DNA of 64,000 bases, taken from Ch67 sp041395845. GTDB lineage: Bacteria; Pseudomonadota; Gammaproteobacteria; Pseudomonadales; Ketobacteraceae. The notes beneath the pieces were generated by a model that was not told the DNA's origin, ran no database searches, and saw only the letters and a list, made by a program, of their open reading frames with translations. The stretch lies in NCBI GenBank assembly GCA_041395845.1, contig JAWKZS010000023.1, positions 7,815-71,814 of the forward strand. Reading direction: 5' to 3'. The first letter of the stretch is position 1; each line of letters begins with the position of its first letter. The position numbers and the translations under genes were made by a program. This document shows positions 20,401 through 28,348 of the stretch, one piece after another.

Positions 20401-21808
20401 CCGAGGTACCGCCATCACCATCGTTGACCGTGATGCGGACAGTGCGGGTATTGGCCGTCAGTGTGCCTGTTTCGGCATTCCGATAGGTGATAGCGTTGAT
20501 CAGTGATGCCACCCTTGCGGTGGTCGCATTGGCATTCAGATTCACCACCAGATTGGTGCCGGTGGCAATATTGTTGGCCAATGTACCAACGACCGTACCG
20601 CTGACACTGACGTTGCTGCCGGCCGTCAATCCTGCCAGCGCAACAACGCCACTGGTGTCAAAACTCAGCACATCCTCAAGCACCGCCGCATTGGCCACGA
20701 CTGACACGGTCAGATTGCCGCCACTGAAATCCGCCGAATCGACATCCGTTACCGTTGCCGTCCCCGCTGCCAGCAATCGCTGCGCACTCTGCCCCTGCTG
20801 GTAATTGATGGAATAACCGTTGGCATTGCTCAGGGTGGGCACATCATTCACCGCCGTGACATTCAGGGTGGTGGAACCGGCGGTGCCATTCACCGTGCCA
20901 TCATTGGGCGTCAGCGTCAGTGTGGCGGATGTGGTCGAATTCGACGCGGTGGTGTACTGGATATTGGCAGTATCCAGATAGGTATTGATACTCGCCGCAG
21001 TACCCGCCAAGGTCATGCTCGCTGTACCGGAACCGCCGATCGTGACGCCGCTGATCAAGCCGTTACCATCGGTAGAGGCGATGGTGCCAGCACTGACGCC
21101 CAGCGTCAGTGTAATGTTGTCTCCATTGGAGTCTGCGACGGTAACCGCTGACAGATTCACCGGTGTCGCCACATCCTCGGTGACCGTCGCACTGGCCGGC
21201 GCCCCGGTGATGGTGGGCGCGGCGTTGGCGATGGTGAACACCAGGTTATCGATAAAGAAATCAACAGCCGTATCGGCGGTAATTACCAGTTGTGTTATGC
21301 CCAATAAGCTCCGAGAAACATCGACACCGTAAACTCCCGGCACCGAGAAGGAGGTAGGCGAACCCACGTCTGGCGTAAATGTCCACAACGCCACTGGGGC
21401 ATTTGGGTTAGTGGCGGCAGCGTCTGCAGCCCGCATTTGCGATATATCGACCGGCACCGAAAATGACAAAGTCAACGATCCGGTGGTACTAAGTGAGTCG
21501 TCAGCGATCAGGACGTTTCCAGAGGTGCCTCCAGCTCCTCCTGCGTTCAAGACAGACACAGTGCCGGAGGTTGCACTGGAAGTAGCAGTCAACGTCACAC
21601 CACTGACGGTAGTCGTGACCGACGCGCCATTATCCGTCGCGCTGGTGAAATCAAACGTCGCCGCCAGCAACGGATTGCACAGCAACCCCAGCAAAGCAGC
21701 CATTGCCCAGCGAATAGCCCCTGAGGCTGTTCGTGATGGACGGAGTGAGAGTTCAAGTGGGTGGGTAACGGATGCCGGGGACTGCGAAACGGGCATGGGG
21801 GACAGCAT
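14417..21808 (-). CDS. Giant surface protein: Ig-like repeats, TSP3 calcium repeats, GlyGly-CTERM-like segment and C-terminal outer-membrane barrel
   Basis: A 2463-residue secreted protein. A signal peptide (hydrophobic core about residues 36-50) is followed by a beta-rich domain and VCBS/filamin-like domains. Then come five 102-residue bacterial Ig repeats (870-1379), two putative-Ig domains (~1435-1640), TSP3-type calcium loops (DLDGDGIGDDVDTDIDGDG, ~1656), a HYR-like and a Calx-beta-like domain, and a choice-of-anchor region (~2012-2220). At ~2226 GSSGGAVNLWLLGMLLVL plus basic residues looks like a GlyGly-CTERM sorting tail. The frame then continues through a second signal-peptide-like stretch (PLATFGLLLVGGWTL...SPAQA) into a ~190-residue barrel ending in PDLF. 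AAAGGA precedes the ATG. Probably an adhesin or matrix protein. Confidence 0.88.
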   Translation of the reverse strand: MLSPMPVSQSPASVTHPLELSLRPSRTASGAIRWAMAALLGLLCNPLLAATFDFTSATDNGASVTTTVSGVTLTATSSATSGTVSVLNAGGAGGTSGNVLIADDSLSTTGSLTLSFSVPVDISQMRAADAAATNPNAPVALWTFTPDVGSPTSFSVPGVYGVDVSRSLLGITQLVITADTAVDFFIDNLVFTIANAAPTITGAPASATVTEDVATPVNLSAVTVADSNGDNITLTLGVSAGTIASTDGNGLISGVTIGGSGTASMTLAGTAASINTYLDTANIQYTTASNSTTSATLTLTPNDGTVNGTAGSTTLNVTAVNDVPTLSNANGYSINYQQGQSAQRLLAAGTATVTDVDSADFSGGNLTVSVVANAAVLEDVLSFDTSGVVALAGLTAGSNVSVSGTVVGTLANNIATGTNLVVNLNANATTARVASLINAITYRNAETGTLTANTRTVRITVNDGDGGTSVNYDNSVVVTALDSDGSLTAGSGVSEPVALGTTVDTVGEAVSIFDFTLSDGGTADAIAMAVSQIVVHVSGTASDTQRSQVTWRLNGPDASNVTGSYSAGSDTITFSGLSISIANGGSETYTINAYFNNNTGLTEGLTYILSVDGDTDLTVTGTRMGTTSAVTNGTGTAISVVATSLAFTTQPAGSVSGVALTVQPVVSARDAFGNVDTDFTETVTITEGSAGTLSNNTAVAVAGVATFSGMTYTASADQQSFTLTANDQDGVGSNLATVDANTVTSDVVATRLVFSTQPVPTTLNNAVSTAFTTVPVVRAVDANGTTDTGYGTSITLSEANGAGSAALTGTSDTDGNAATVTRTPTTGTVTFTGLTATYTAAGSSNETFNLRASSGALTTADSSQITVLVDTTPPDAPSTPDLATASDTGSSNTDNITSDNTPTITGTAEANSTLVLTSSVNGTVGSTTVDGSGNWSVTTSTLSAGSHTITATATDAANNTSAASAGLSITIDTTAPAAPSAPDLSAASDTGSSSTDNVTSDTTPTLTGTAEANSTVTVISSVSGTLGTTTADGSGNWSFTAGLLGETTHTITATATDAAGNVSSASSALAVVIDASVPATPAAPDLVSGSDSGSSNTDNVTNDNTPTFTGTAEAGSTVTLGSSVAGTAGSATADGSGNWSITASTLSDGAHTMTITATDAAGNVSAASAGLAISIDTSSPTAPSAPDLAAGSDTGESDTDNITSDTTPTFTGTAEANSTVTVTSSVAGTVGSATADGSGNWSVTATTLADGSHNITATATDSAGNVSSASAALSITVDSNAPATPSAPDLSAASDSGSSDTDNTTNDTTPTLTGSAEANSTVTLTSSLDGAVGSTSADGSGNWSITASVLAEGAHNLTVIATDNVGNSSAASAALAVTVDTTVPATATATLAVNENVADGTAVGTVTSTGASAFVLTDDAGGRFAINAASGAVTVVDGALLNFEDSASHGITVQSTDLAGNSTSTALMVTVNNVNDVPTITGTPATSVNEDSAYSFVALGADADSGDTLTYSITNMPAWASFNTNTGELSGTPANEHVGVTSNIVITVTDSASASTSLPAFSLTVVNTNDAPVISGTPATAAVEGVAYSFTPTASDVDVGDVLTFVITNRPSWATFSSSTGALSGTPAFANIGTAANIVIGVSDGTTTVNLATFSIVVVGDLDGDGIGDDVDTDIDGDGMSNDFETENGLDPRNPSDAATDSDGDGASNLDEFLAGSNPNADDYAPVITPPADILVDAEGLFTAVSVGVATASDGLDGDVVATSDAPSHFSPGNHVVTWTATDAAGNVGTATQLVSVNPLVSFSKNQQVAEGASVTVQVILNGPAPNWPVSVPYSVSGTAQSGIDHTLASGTLVINDPDTQGEISFSVTADGLAEDIETIILTMGEPENAVASVQSQHVISINEDNVAPSVALSVQQNGLTTLVVGQLEGDVVVTATVQDANPGDTHTLTWQADDALEDLDMLASQYSFDPSTLAPGLYRIAVTANDGSATGSSELLINVIAELPVLSSIDDEDADGIDDLTEGFGDSDQDGIADYLDAVAAPNTLQEVRAEGIRFLIETDPGLGLGLGDVALQVVKGGAGIDSSDLTAAGLAPDRYFRFDGGIVDFVVNALPVAGESVNVVIPQLAVIPADAVYRKLTAAGWQDFVEDAANRIASATGAEGYCPPPGDSAYTAGLTEGHWCVQLTIEDGGPNDADGERNQAIVDPGGVGLALAQEVTVTGRSKGSSGGAVNLWLLGMLLVLIAAPRLRRVPLATFGLLLVGGWTLTAASPAQAWYLGTGLGQVQGSDSQSSFNRALADVQDGLQTSQFDTERDGWSLYVGGEVHERGTIEIGYLDLGEADVRIEGALFNANQAAFIDTVTGELPATGKGYTAHYAYQLYRHGNWSLQGRLGLFAWSSEQTASLGGVSESVDRDGTDLGYGLALEYAITPALGLRLGVERYDVDDSHLDFFSLGIVTPMPDLF
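17672..19201 (-). repeat. Five tandem 306-bp units (102-residue Ig-like domains)
   Basis: Exactly 1530 bases, five in-frame copies of 306 bp without any length change. Each unit starts with D-x-x-x-P-x-x-P-x-x-PDL and contains TDN-T/I-T-x-D-x-TPT, GTAEA-S, DGSGNWS and ATDxxGN. These are Big_6-type bacterial Ig domains, common in long adhesins, and copy number can change by recombination. Confidence 0.85.
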
Positions 21809-21926
21809 TGAAAGTCCTTTCTGGCGTGAACGGGGAAAGATGCCAACGGGCGCCGCGCCAGATGTTCAACCACTCGAGTTACCAAAAGCCGTGGCAGGAC
21901 ATGCACTTGGGAGAGAGATCTCAGGC

Positions 21927-21943
21927 GGCCTGTCAGACAGGCC
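21927..21943. promoter_or_regulatory. Perfect palindrome upstream of the giant gene
   Basis: GGCCTGTC-A-GACAGGCC, 17 bases with two perfect 8-bp arms, about 120 bases before the start codon of the giant surface protein. It has the size of a dimeric-regulator operator; an RNA hairpin in a long leader is the alternative. No regulator is identified. Confidence 0.35.
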
Positions 21944-22022
21944 ATGGACACACCGGGCGTCCGTAAACTCTAGTAGACCGATTGAATTTTCGCCAAGCCG
22001 GAACCGGCCGCAAAAGCGGTGC

Positions 22023-22532
22023 TCAGCGCACTGATACCACCTCATACTGCCGGGCCCGGGCGGCCTGCTGAACGCTCACCACATCGCCGCTGACGGCCTT
22101 CAGCAAAGCCTTGCCCAGCGGCGCGGCGCCCGTTACTACCACCACTTCACGCCCCTGAAAGGTTACCTTCACACCACCGGCGGCCGGCCCCAGCAACACC
22201 CACTGCACGCGCCCCTCCTCGTCTTCCAGCTCCACCAGCGCACCGATCGCAATGGCCTCATCGTCCGAAAACGCCCTGGGCGACAGAGCGCGAAACGCGG
22301 CCAGATCCGCCTCACACTCTGCCAGCCTGCGTGCCTGCCCTTCGGTCAGATAGGCGGCTTCCAATCCCAGAGTGTCATATTTGTTTTCCGCGATGTTTTC
22401 TTCGTGGGTCGCCGTTTCATACGCCCGCAGCATCGCCACCCGGGCGTTTTCCACCAGCGCCTCCAGCGCAGCGATCACCGCCTGCTGCAATGCGCTTTTA
22501 TCGACAGAAGAAAATTCCCGCTCAGTTGCCAT
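22023..22532 (-). CDS. GreA/GreB-family elongation-factor-like protein
   Basis: A 169-residue protein with a helical N-terminal part (ALQQAVIAALEALVENARVA; AENKYDTLGLEAAYL) and a C-terminal FKBP-like GreA/GreB domain (IAIGALVELEDEEGRVQW, then TGAAPLGKALLKAVSGDVV). It is a short divergent branch of the transcript-cleavage-factor family. Such proteins bind the RNA polymerase secondary channel, but this branch is not well studied and the acidic tip residues are not obvious. The ATG at 22532 overlaps the upstream gene's stop by 11 bases (22522-22532), indicating translational coupling with the unknown periplasmic protein. Confidence 0.8.
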   Translation of the reverse strand: MATEREFSSVDKSALQQAVIAALEALVENARVAMLRAYETATHEENIAENKYDTLGLEAAYLTEGQARRLAECEADLAAFRALSPRAFSDDEAIAIGALVELEDEEGRVQWVLLGPAAGGVKVTFQGREVVVVTGAAPLGKALLKAVSGDVVSVQQAARARQYEVVSVR

Positions 22533-23823
22533 GGGCCGCCGCCAGTGCAGAACGCACTTCGATCTCGGGCAGGGTACGCAGCTGCCGGGTGAACACCACG
22601 GGATCACCTTCCATACGATCATCCAGAAATATACTCACCACCAGCCCCATGAATCCCTTCTCGGGAAAACTGTGAATGACATAACCCAGATTGGGCAATC
22701 GCCCCGGGAACACTTCCGGTGGATCGAAGGCGGTCAGGTCATCTTCGATCAGCGGTGACACCGGTTCATTGAAATCCCCCAGATAATCCAGATACGCCAC
22801 CACATCCATATTGCGCAAGGTACTCACCCAATACCAGTTTTCGTCAGCCGTGAACGGCGTGTTGCGCATCTGCTCTTCGATGGCACTGATTTCACCATCG
22901 ACAATCCCCGGCTCCGTCGGGCCGTTGGCCATGCGTATCGTGGCACCCAGCAAGCGGTTGGCATCCAGCGACATTTTCAGATAGGGCTTGTTCATCAGCA
23001 TGCGGCGGAACTCGGGCACCATAGCCCTGACATCGTACATCACCGACTTGGGATAATGATGTACCTGCATGCTCAGATGCATGATGGGCAGTTCCAGATA
23101 ATACATGGTGAGGTCCAGCTGGGTGGTCGTGCGGATCGGGCCGATAATCTCGCCTTTGGGAATGGCCACCAGATCATCGTTGTTCAGCTCCATCGGAATC
23201 AGCGACGTCACCACGCCCAGATGCAGGCTGAGCTTGAGCGAATCCAGCGGCCGCTCACCGACGAAATTGGTCGCCGAAAAATCTTCCCACACCAGATGAT
23301 TGTCGCGGTTGTAGCGCATCTGATAGAAATCCGTTTCCACCAGTCCCAGCTGGGAACTGTAACGCACATACTGTTCGTCAGAGCGCAGACGGGAACCTGC
23401 TACCAGATAGACAAAGCGCTCGACGCCATCGTCACCCTGCAGCTTTATCTCGGCCAGAATCTCACCGTCGTACAGATCCGCCGGCGTCCGCCGCGCCCCG
23501 GCATCCTTGAACAGGAACAGCAGTTTGTCGGTGGCATCGAAGCGTTTGGCATCACCGGCCATCGCCACATCCCAGCCCTCGAAATAGAGCGCGCCGCCGA
23601 TATTGTACTGATCGATCTGAAACGGCACCGGCTCCATGACATTGTCGACCATTGCAGCCAGTGACAATTCTGTCAGCGGACGCCCCAGCGCCTGTGGCAG
23701 ATCATCACCTTCAATCGTCATCACCTTGAACGCCTCCTGGGCGTTCAGCGGCGGCAACATTTCCGCGATGGCATTTCCAACCCACAACTGAGACAGCAAC
23801 AGCACCAGTACACGCAGCAGCAT
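22522..23823 (-). CDS. Conserved-looking periplasmic protein of unknown function
   Basis: A 433-residue secreted protein. The signal peptide MLLRVLVLLLSQLWVGNAIA begins at an ATG with GGGGA eight bases upstream; the frame is open to 24030 but those extra residues lack coding character. The mature part starts with a segment about carbohydrate- or lipid-protein-like beta strands (LSLAAMVDNVMEPVPFQIDQ, GGALYFEGWDVAMAGDAKRF). A DKLLFLFKDAG motif and a long mixed alpha/beta region follow. No membrane segments or lipobox. I do not recognise a named family. It is co-transcribed with the GreA/GreB-like gene through an 11-base overlap, an odd pairing of a periplasmic and a cytoplasmic protein. Confidence 0.75.
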   Translation of the reverse strand: MLLRVLVLLLSQLWVGNAIAEMLPPLNAQEAFKVMTIEGDDLPQALGRPLTELSLAAMVDNVMEPVPFQIDQYNIGGALYFEGWDVAMAGDAKRFDATDKLLFLFKDAGARRTPADLYDGEILAEIKLQGDDGVERFVYLVAGSRLRSDEQYVRYSSQLGLVETDFYQMRYNRDNHLVWEDFSATNFVGERPLDSLKLSLHLGVVTSLIPMELNNDDLVAIPKGEIIGPIRTTTQLDLTMYYLELPIMHLSMQVHHYPKSVMYDVRAMVPEFRRMLMNKPYLKMSLDANRLLGATIRMANGPTEPGIVDGEISAIEEQMRNTPFTADENWYWVSTLRNMDVVAYLDYLGDFNEPVSPLIEDDLTAFDPPEVFPGRLPNLGYVIHSFPEKGFMGLVVSIFLDDRMEGDPVVFTRQLRTLPEIEVRSALAAAHGN

Positions 23824-23968
23824 TTTTTCGTTCCCCCAAGTCATCTGAAATCCGGGAGCATGGGCGCCCCCCAAACAACAACTCCCCGGATGATAACGAT
23901 TACACCTGCCGACACAACGCCGACAGTGCAGCAAGTGGCGCGAAAAGCGATATGACTGACAGTCGGTA

Positions 23969-24586
23969 TCAGTCCCAGCGGGATGGCGCGTAACGAAATA
24001 CCGGCAGCGCAATCTTCCAGCGAATGGCACACATCCTCAGCAGCAGCCCGACACTGAACGCCGCCAGCAGCGTGGTATCCGCATCAGTTTGCTGCTCCAG
24101 CATCCACAGATACAGGGCACCCACCACCAGCGAAACGCTTGCATAGAGTTCGTGTCGCAACACCATCGGGGTCCGGTTGCACAGAATGTCCCGCAGGATG
24201 CCACCAAAAATCCCGGTAATGACACCGGCCATGAGCACCACCGGCAACTGATAGCCCAGCCGCAGGGCCACATCACAGCCAATCAGCGTGAACGCCACCA
24301 GACCGATCGCATCCAGTACCAGAAACAGCTGCTGTAGCTGACGCAGAAAACGTGCGATCACCACGGTCAGCAGGCCGCTGCCGAGGGTCAGATAGATGTA
24401 AGCGGGATGCTGGGTCCAGGTGACCGGAAAATTCCCCAGCAGAATATCGCGCACCGTACCACCGCCAAGCGCGGTGACAAACGCGATCAGGGCAACACCA
24501 AACAGGTCCATATTGCGGCGCCCGGCGGCAAGGGCCCCGGACATGGCTTCGGCGGCAATGGCAATCAGATAGACAGAGGTCAGCAC
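23969..24586 (-). CDS. TRIC/UPF0126 family membrane protein (YicG-like, probable glycine-linked channel)
   Basis: A 205-residue inner-membrane protein with about seven hydrophobic helices and the duplicated UPF0126 signature: FVTALGGGTVRDILLGN in the first half and ITGIFGGILRDILCN in the second. The family is related to trimeric intracellular cation channels, and bacterial members have been linked to glycine transport because of the riboswitches in front of them. The start is GTG at 24586, with AGGAGA six bases upstream. A tandem glycine riboswitch occupies the leader, so expression should respond to glycine. It stands alone, 145 bases from the next gene downstream. Confidence 0.9.
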   Translation of the reverse strand: MLTSVYLIAIAAEAMSGALAAGRRNMDLFGVALIAFVTALGGGTVRDILLGNFPVTWTQHPAYIYLTLGSGLLTVVIARFLRQLQQLFLVLDAIGLVAFTLIGCDVALRLGYQLPVVLMAGVITGIFGGILRDILCNRTPMVLRHELYASVSLVVGALYLWMLEQQTDADTTLLAAFSVGLLLRMCAIRWKIALPVFRYAPSRWD

Positions 24587-24608
24587 ACAGGTCTCCTGCG
24601 ATGACGTG

Positions 24609-24791
24609 GCCTCTCCCCCTGTCCCCGGTACCTGAGAGTTTACAGGGTGAGCCCCTGCTTGCCCCTTCGGTGGACTGACGTGCAGTCGCTCTCCAGACGG
24701 CGTTAATGGGTGGTCGCAGTATGTGGGCCTGAGCGTTTATGGGAGTTTGCGCCTTCGGCGGGGTGGCGGGCACCCTCTCTCCTGCGAGTGG
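24609..24791 (-). promoter_or_regulatory. Tandem glycine riboswitch (gcvT type)
   Basis: Two glycine aptamers in series on the minus strand. Aptamer 1 (about 24791-24722) has GGAGAGAG, CCGAAGG (24758-24752) and AAACTCCC...GCTCAGG. Aptamer 2 (about 24698-24609) has TGGAGAG, CCGAAGG (24670-24664) and AAACTCTCAGG, closing with a G-rich strand (GGGGACAGGGGGAGAGG). These are the conserved family motifs, in the right order. About 20 bases separate the second aptamer from the GTG start, so ribosome-site control is more likely than a long terminator. Confidence 0.93.
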
Positions 24792-25002
24792 ACGAATTAT
24801 AGCCAACCCAATACCCAAGGGCCAGTGCAGTGGCCAGGCTGTTCGGCGCAGACACCGTCCATGGCGTCGGATACCTTTACAAAATTGCCAACCACGTCAC
24901 ATCCATAAAGCCTAACTATCTGAATAAAAAGGCATTAGAGAATCGGCCCGATTCCTGCTTGGGTTTGCGCGCAATTCACTTTCAATCCCATTGGGGGGTA
25001 CC

Positions 25003-25737
25003 ATGATCAAGCAAACCACTCGCCGACTCGGCGCTTTGGCTATCGGCATATTCGCTGCCAACGCCGGCGCCGCAGTCATCAGCGACAGCGACAACTTCAG
25101 CTTCAGCAACCTGTCTTTCTATGACTACTCCTACGGCGGCCCAAACGCATCCGCAGCAACCCGCACACGGAATAGCTACGTAAACCTCAATGGCTTCGAC
25201 AGCAGCCTGGGTACGCTGACCGACGTCACGCTGTCGTTCACCACCAACTGGGGTCTGGGTGCCCGTATCAGCGCCGAAGACACCTACAACAACTGGGGCA
25301 CCGACTACACCAACGGCAGCGTTCGGACCACTTCCACCATGACCATTGACCTGGTGAATCCGAACGGCCCTGAGAGCACTCGCGCACGGGCAGAAACCAC
25401 CAGCTGTTCAGACAGCGGTCTGTGGAGCGCGGAGTGTTCGAACAGCTCTTACAGCAACGGCACGTTCAATGGCGGTCTGAATCTGGCCGGTATCGACCTG
25501 TCCGAATTCCTCGACACTACCGTTACCCTGCGCATCACCCAGCTGCTTGGCGCCCTGCTGACCAGCTGCGATAGCGACTCCGACTGTTACGGCTGGAACA
25601 CCAATAACGGCTGGACAGGCAACCTCACCATTGCCTACACCTATGACGAAGTCAGCGTGCCGGAACCGGCTACTCTGGGCCTGCTGGGCCTGGGTCTGCT
25701 GGGCCTGGGCGTTGCTCGCCGCAAGGCCAAAGCCTGA
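25003..25737 (+). CDS. PEP-CTERM sorted secreted protein
   Basis: A 244-residue protein with an N-terminal signal peptide (RRLGALAIGIFAANAGAA) and the C-terminal PEP-CTERM signal: VPEPATLGLLGLGLLGLG, then ARRKAKA. Exosortase cleaves near this motif and the protein is released or attached in the exopolysaccharide. The mature part is rich in Ser, Asn, Thr and Asp with aromatic strands (SNLSFYDYSYGG, NLTIAYTYDEVS) and six Cys, consistent with a choice-of-anchor type beta domain. GGGGGG lies before the ATG. It is monocistronic with its own terminator. The exosortase itself is not in the window. Confidence 0.9.
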   Translation: MIKQTTRRLGALAIGIFAANAGAAVISDSDNFSFSNLSFYDYSYGGPNASAATRTRNSYVNLNGFDSSLGTLTDVTLSFTTNWGLGARISAEDTYNNWGTDYTNGSVRTTSTMTIDLVNPNGPESTRARAETTSCSDSGLWSAECSNSSYSNGTFNGGLNLAGIDLSEFLDTTVTLRITQLLGALLTSCDSDSDCYGWNTNNGWTGNLTIAYTYDEVSVPEPATLGLLGLGLLGLGVARRKAKA

Positions 25738-25748
25738 TCAGCCCACTG

Positions 25749-25779
25749 AAAAAGCCGCGATCAACGTCGCGGCTTTTTT
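25749..25779 (+). terminator. Intrinsic terminator of the PEP-CTERM gene
   Basis: AAAAAGCCGCGA pairs with TCGCGGCTTTTTT around a short TCAACG loop; a classic GC stem followed by six T. Confidence 0.92.
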
Positions 25780-25910
25780 CATCCAGCACGCTTGTTCCAT
25801 CCCTTTTGCCCTCGCTTTTCAACAACCAATCCCCGGGTACCACCCCGCCCCACCCCGGTTTATAATCCCCCGCTTCCCCCTCAGGTAGTAGCCACGAGAC
25901 CCTACACAAG

Positions 25911-28265
25911 ATGATCAATATCGCCAAACTGATTGCCCAGGAACTGGGCGTCAACCCTGCCCAGGTCAATGCCGCCGTCGCCCTGCTGGACGAAGGCGCC
26001 ACCGTTCCCTTCATCGCCCGTTACCGGAAAGAAGCCACTGGCGGCCTCGATGACACCCAGCTGCGGAACCTGGAAGAACGCCTGCGCTACCTGCGGGAAA
26101 TGGAAGAACGCCGCGAAGCCATCCTCAAAAGCATCCGTGAGCAGGACAAACTCACACCGGAACTGGAAGCCGCGATCAACGCCGCCGACACCAAGACCGG
26201 CCTCGAAGACTTGTATCTGCCCTACAAGCCCAAGCGTCGCACCAAGGCCATGATTGCCCGCGAAGCCGGTCTCGAACCGCTGGCGCAGGATCTGTTCGGC
26301 AACCCGGAACTGAATCCGGAACAGGAAGCGGAAAAATATATCGACGCGGAAAAAGGCGTGGCCGACGTGAAAGCGGCACTGGAAGGCGCCAAATACATCC
26401 TGATGGAACAGTTCGGCGAAGATGCCGCCCTGCTGGGTAAATTGCGCGGCTTCCTGTTCAACACCGGCATCCTCACTGCCAAGCTGGTGGATGGAAAGGA
26501 AGAAGCCGGCGCCAAATTCCGCGACTATTTCGATCACAAGGAAGCCCTGAAATCCGCTCCATCCCACCGCGCATTGGCGATGTTCCGCGGTCGCAATGAA
26601 GGCGTGCTGCAACTGGCCATCACCGTCGACCAGGAAGAAGAAAGCAGCCGCCATCCCTGCGAAGACATGATCGCGCAGCAATTCGATATCCGTGACCAGG
26701 GCCGCCCGGCGGACAAGTGGCTGCAGGAAGTGGTGCGCTGGACCTGGAAAATCAAACTGCTCACCCATCTGGAAACCGATCTGCTGGGTGAACTGCGCGA
26801 AAAGGCTGAAGCCGAAGCCATCAAGGTATTCGCCATGAACCTGAAGGACCTGCTGATGGCTGCCCCTGCTGGCCCCCGCGCCACCATGGGCCTCGACCCC
26901 GGCCTGCGCACCGGCGTGAAAGTCGCCGTAGTGGATGCCACCGGCCAGCTGGTGGAGCACGGCGCCATCTTTCCCCATGAACCGCGCAACCAGTGGGATG
27001 AATCGCTGAAAGTGCTGGCGCATCTGGTGAAAAAGCACAACGTCGAACTGATTGCCATCGGCAACGGCACCGCCTCGCGGGAAACCGACAAGCTGGCGGC
27101 GGAACTCATCAAGAAGCACCCCGAACTGAAAGTGCAGAAAATCGTGGTGAGCGAAGCCGGCGCGTCGGTATATTCCGCCTCCGAACTTGCCGCGAAGGAA
27201 TTCCCCAAACTGGATGTGTCCTACCGCGGTGCCGTGTCCATTGCCCGCCGCCTGCAGGACCCGCTCGCCGAACTGGTGAAAATCGATCCCAAGTCGATCG
27301 GTGTAGGCCAGTACCAGCATGACGTGTCGCAAACCCAGCTGGCCCGCAGCCTCGACGCGGTGGTGGAAGACTGCGTAAACGCCGTCGGCGTCGATGTGAA
27401 TACGGCTTCAGAAGCTTTGCTGGCACGGATTTCCGGTTTGAACAAAACCATCGCCGGCAACATTGTGAATTTCCGCAATGCCAACGGCCAGTTCGCCAGC
27501 CGCGACGCCCTCAAGCAGGTACCGCGCCTGGGTGACAAAACCTTTGAACAGGCGGCCGGCTTTCTGCGCATCATGAATGGCAGCAACCCGCTGGACCGTT
27601 CCGCCGTGCACCCGGAAGCCTATCCGATCGTGGAAAAAATCGCGCAGAAGAACGAGCGCCAGGTGATTCAGGTGGTTGGCGATATAGGCTTTCTGAAAAA
27701 GCTCGCGGCCAACGATTACGTCGATGACAAATTCGGCTTGCCCACCGTCACCGACATTCTGAAGGAACTGGAAAAACCCGGCCGGGACCCGCGCCCTGAG
27801 TTCAAGACCGCCGAATTCAAGGAAGGCGTCGAAACCATGGACGACCTCAAGCCCGGCATGATCCTGGAAGGCGTCGTCACCAACGTTACCAACTTCGGCG
27901 CGTTCGTGGACATCGGCGTGCATCAGGATGGTCTGGTGCACATTTCACTGCTGTCCAACACCTACGTGGCCGATCCCCGCGAAGTGGTCAAGGCCGGCGA
28001 CATCGTGCAAGTAAAAGTCATCGAGATCGATCTGCCCCGCAAGCGTATCAGCCTGAGCATGAAGCTGGACGAAGCGGCTGGCGAGAAAATCGATGGCAAG
28101 CGCCCCACCACCAACAAATTCGGCAAGCATGTAGAAAGCAAAGGTGGCAGCAACAAATCCTTTGCTGGCAAACTCGCCGGCAAGGGCCCTGCCAATGCCC
28201 CCGGCAAATCCGGCACCTTCGCCGATCTGTTTGCCAATGCCCGCTCACTGAAAGACAAGAAGTAA
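25911..28265 (+). CDS. tex: Tex family RNA-binding transcription accessory protein
   Basis: A 784-residue Tex protein, the normal length. In order it has the N-terminal helical HTH-like region, a YqgF-like RNase-H fold (TMGLDPGLRTGVKVAVVDATG, about residue 325), two helix-hairpin-helix units (NTASEALLARISGLNKTIA; ASRDALKQVPRLGDKTFEQA) and a C-terminal S1 RNA-binding domain (GMILEGVVTNVTNFGAFVDI). A basic Gly/Lys-rich tail follows. Tex binds nucleic acid and affects transcription of toxin and stress genes in several bacteria; its exact mechanism is debated. Only a weak ribosome site precedes the ATG at 25911, but this matches the family N-terminus (INIAKLIAQELGV). Confidence 0.96.
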   Translation: MINIAKLIAQELGVNPAQVNAAVALLDEGATVPFIARYRKEATGGLDDTQLRNLEERLRYLREMEERREAILKSIREQDKLTPELEAAINAADTKTGLEDLYLPYKPKRRTKAMIAREAGLEPLAQDLFGNPELNPEQEAEKYIDAEKGVADVKAALEGAKYILMEQFGEDAALLGKLRGFLFNTGILTAKLVDGKEEAGAKFRDYFDHKEALKSAPSHRALAMFRGRNEGVLQLAITVDQEEESSRHPCEDMIAQQFDIRDQGRPADKWLQEVVRWTWKIKLLTHLETDLLGELREKAEAEAIKVFAMNLKDLLMAAPAGPRATMGLDPGLRTGVKVAVVDATGQLVEHGAIFPHEPRNQWDESLKVLAHLVKKHNVELIAIGNGTASRETDKLAAELIKKHPELKVQKIVVSEAGASVYSASELAAKEFPKLDVSYRGAVSIARRLQDPLAELVKIDPKSIGVGQYQHDVSQTQLARSLDAVVEDCVNAVGVDVNTASEALLARISGLNKTIAGNIVNFRNANGQFASRDALKQVPRLGDKTFEQAAGFLRIMNGSNPLDRSAVHPEAYPIVEKIAQKNERQVIQVVGDIGFLKKLAANDYVDDKFGLPTVTDILKELEKPGRDPRPEFKTAEFKEGVETMDDLKPGMILEGVVTNVTNFGAFVDIGVHQDGLVHISLLSNTYVADPREVVKAGDIVQVKVIEIDLPRKRISLSMKLDEAAGEKIDGKRPTTNKFGKHVESKGGSNKSFAGKLAGKGPANAPGKSGTFADLFANARSLKDKK

Positions 28266-28283
28266 GATCGTATCCACCAGAAC

Positions 28284-28310
28284 AAAGGGGCTCCGCAAGA
28301 GCCCCTTTTT
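28284..28310 (+). terminator. Intrinsic terminator after tex
   Basis: AAAGGGGCTC and GAGCCCCTTTTT form a 10-bp stem with a CGCAA loop and a T-run. The A-run on the other side means it could also stop the convergent CvfB-like transcript. Confidence 0.93.
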
Positions 28311-28348
28311 CATTGCCGGTCTGACGGCATCACGACGACCAAAACCCA

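Noticed and set aside
25902..27332. A 476-codon open frame on the minus strand
   Set aside because: It lies antisense to tex, is rich in His, Phe, Gln and Gly as shadow frames of high-GC genes are, and has no family resemblance.
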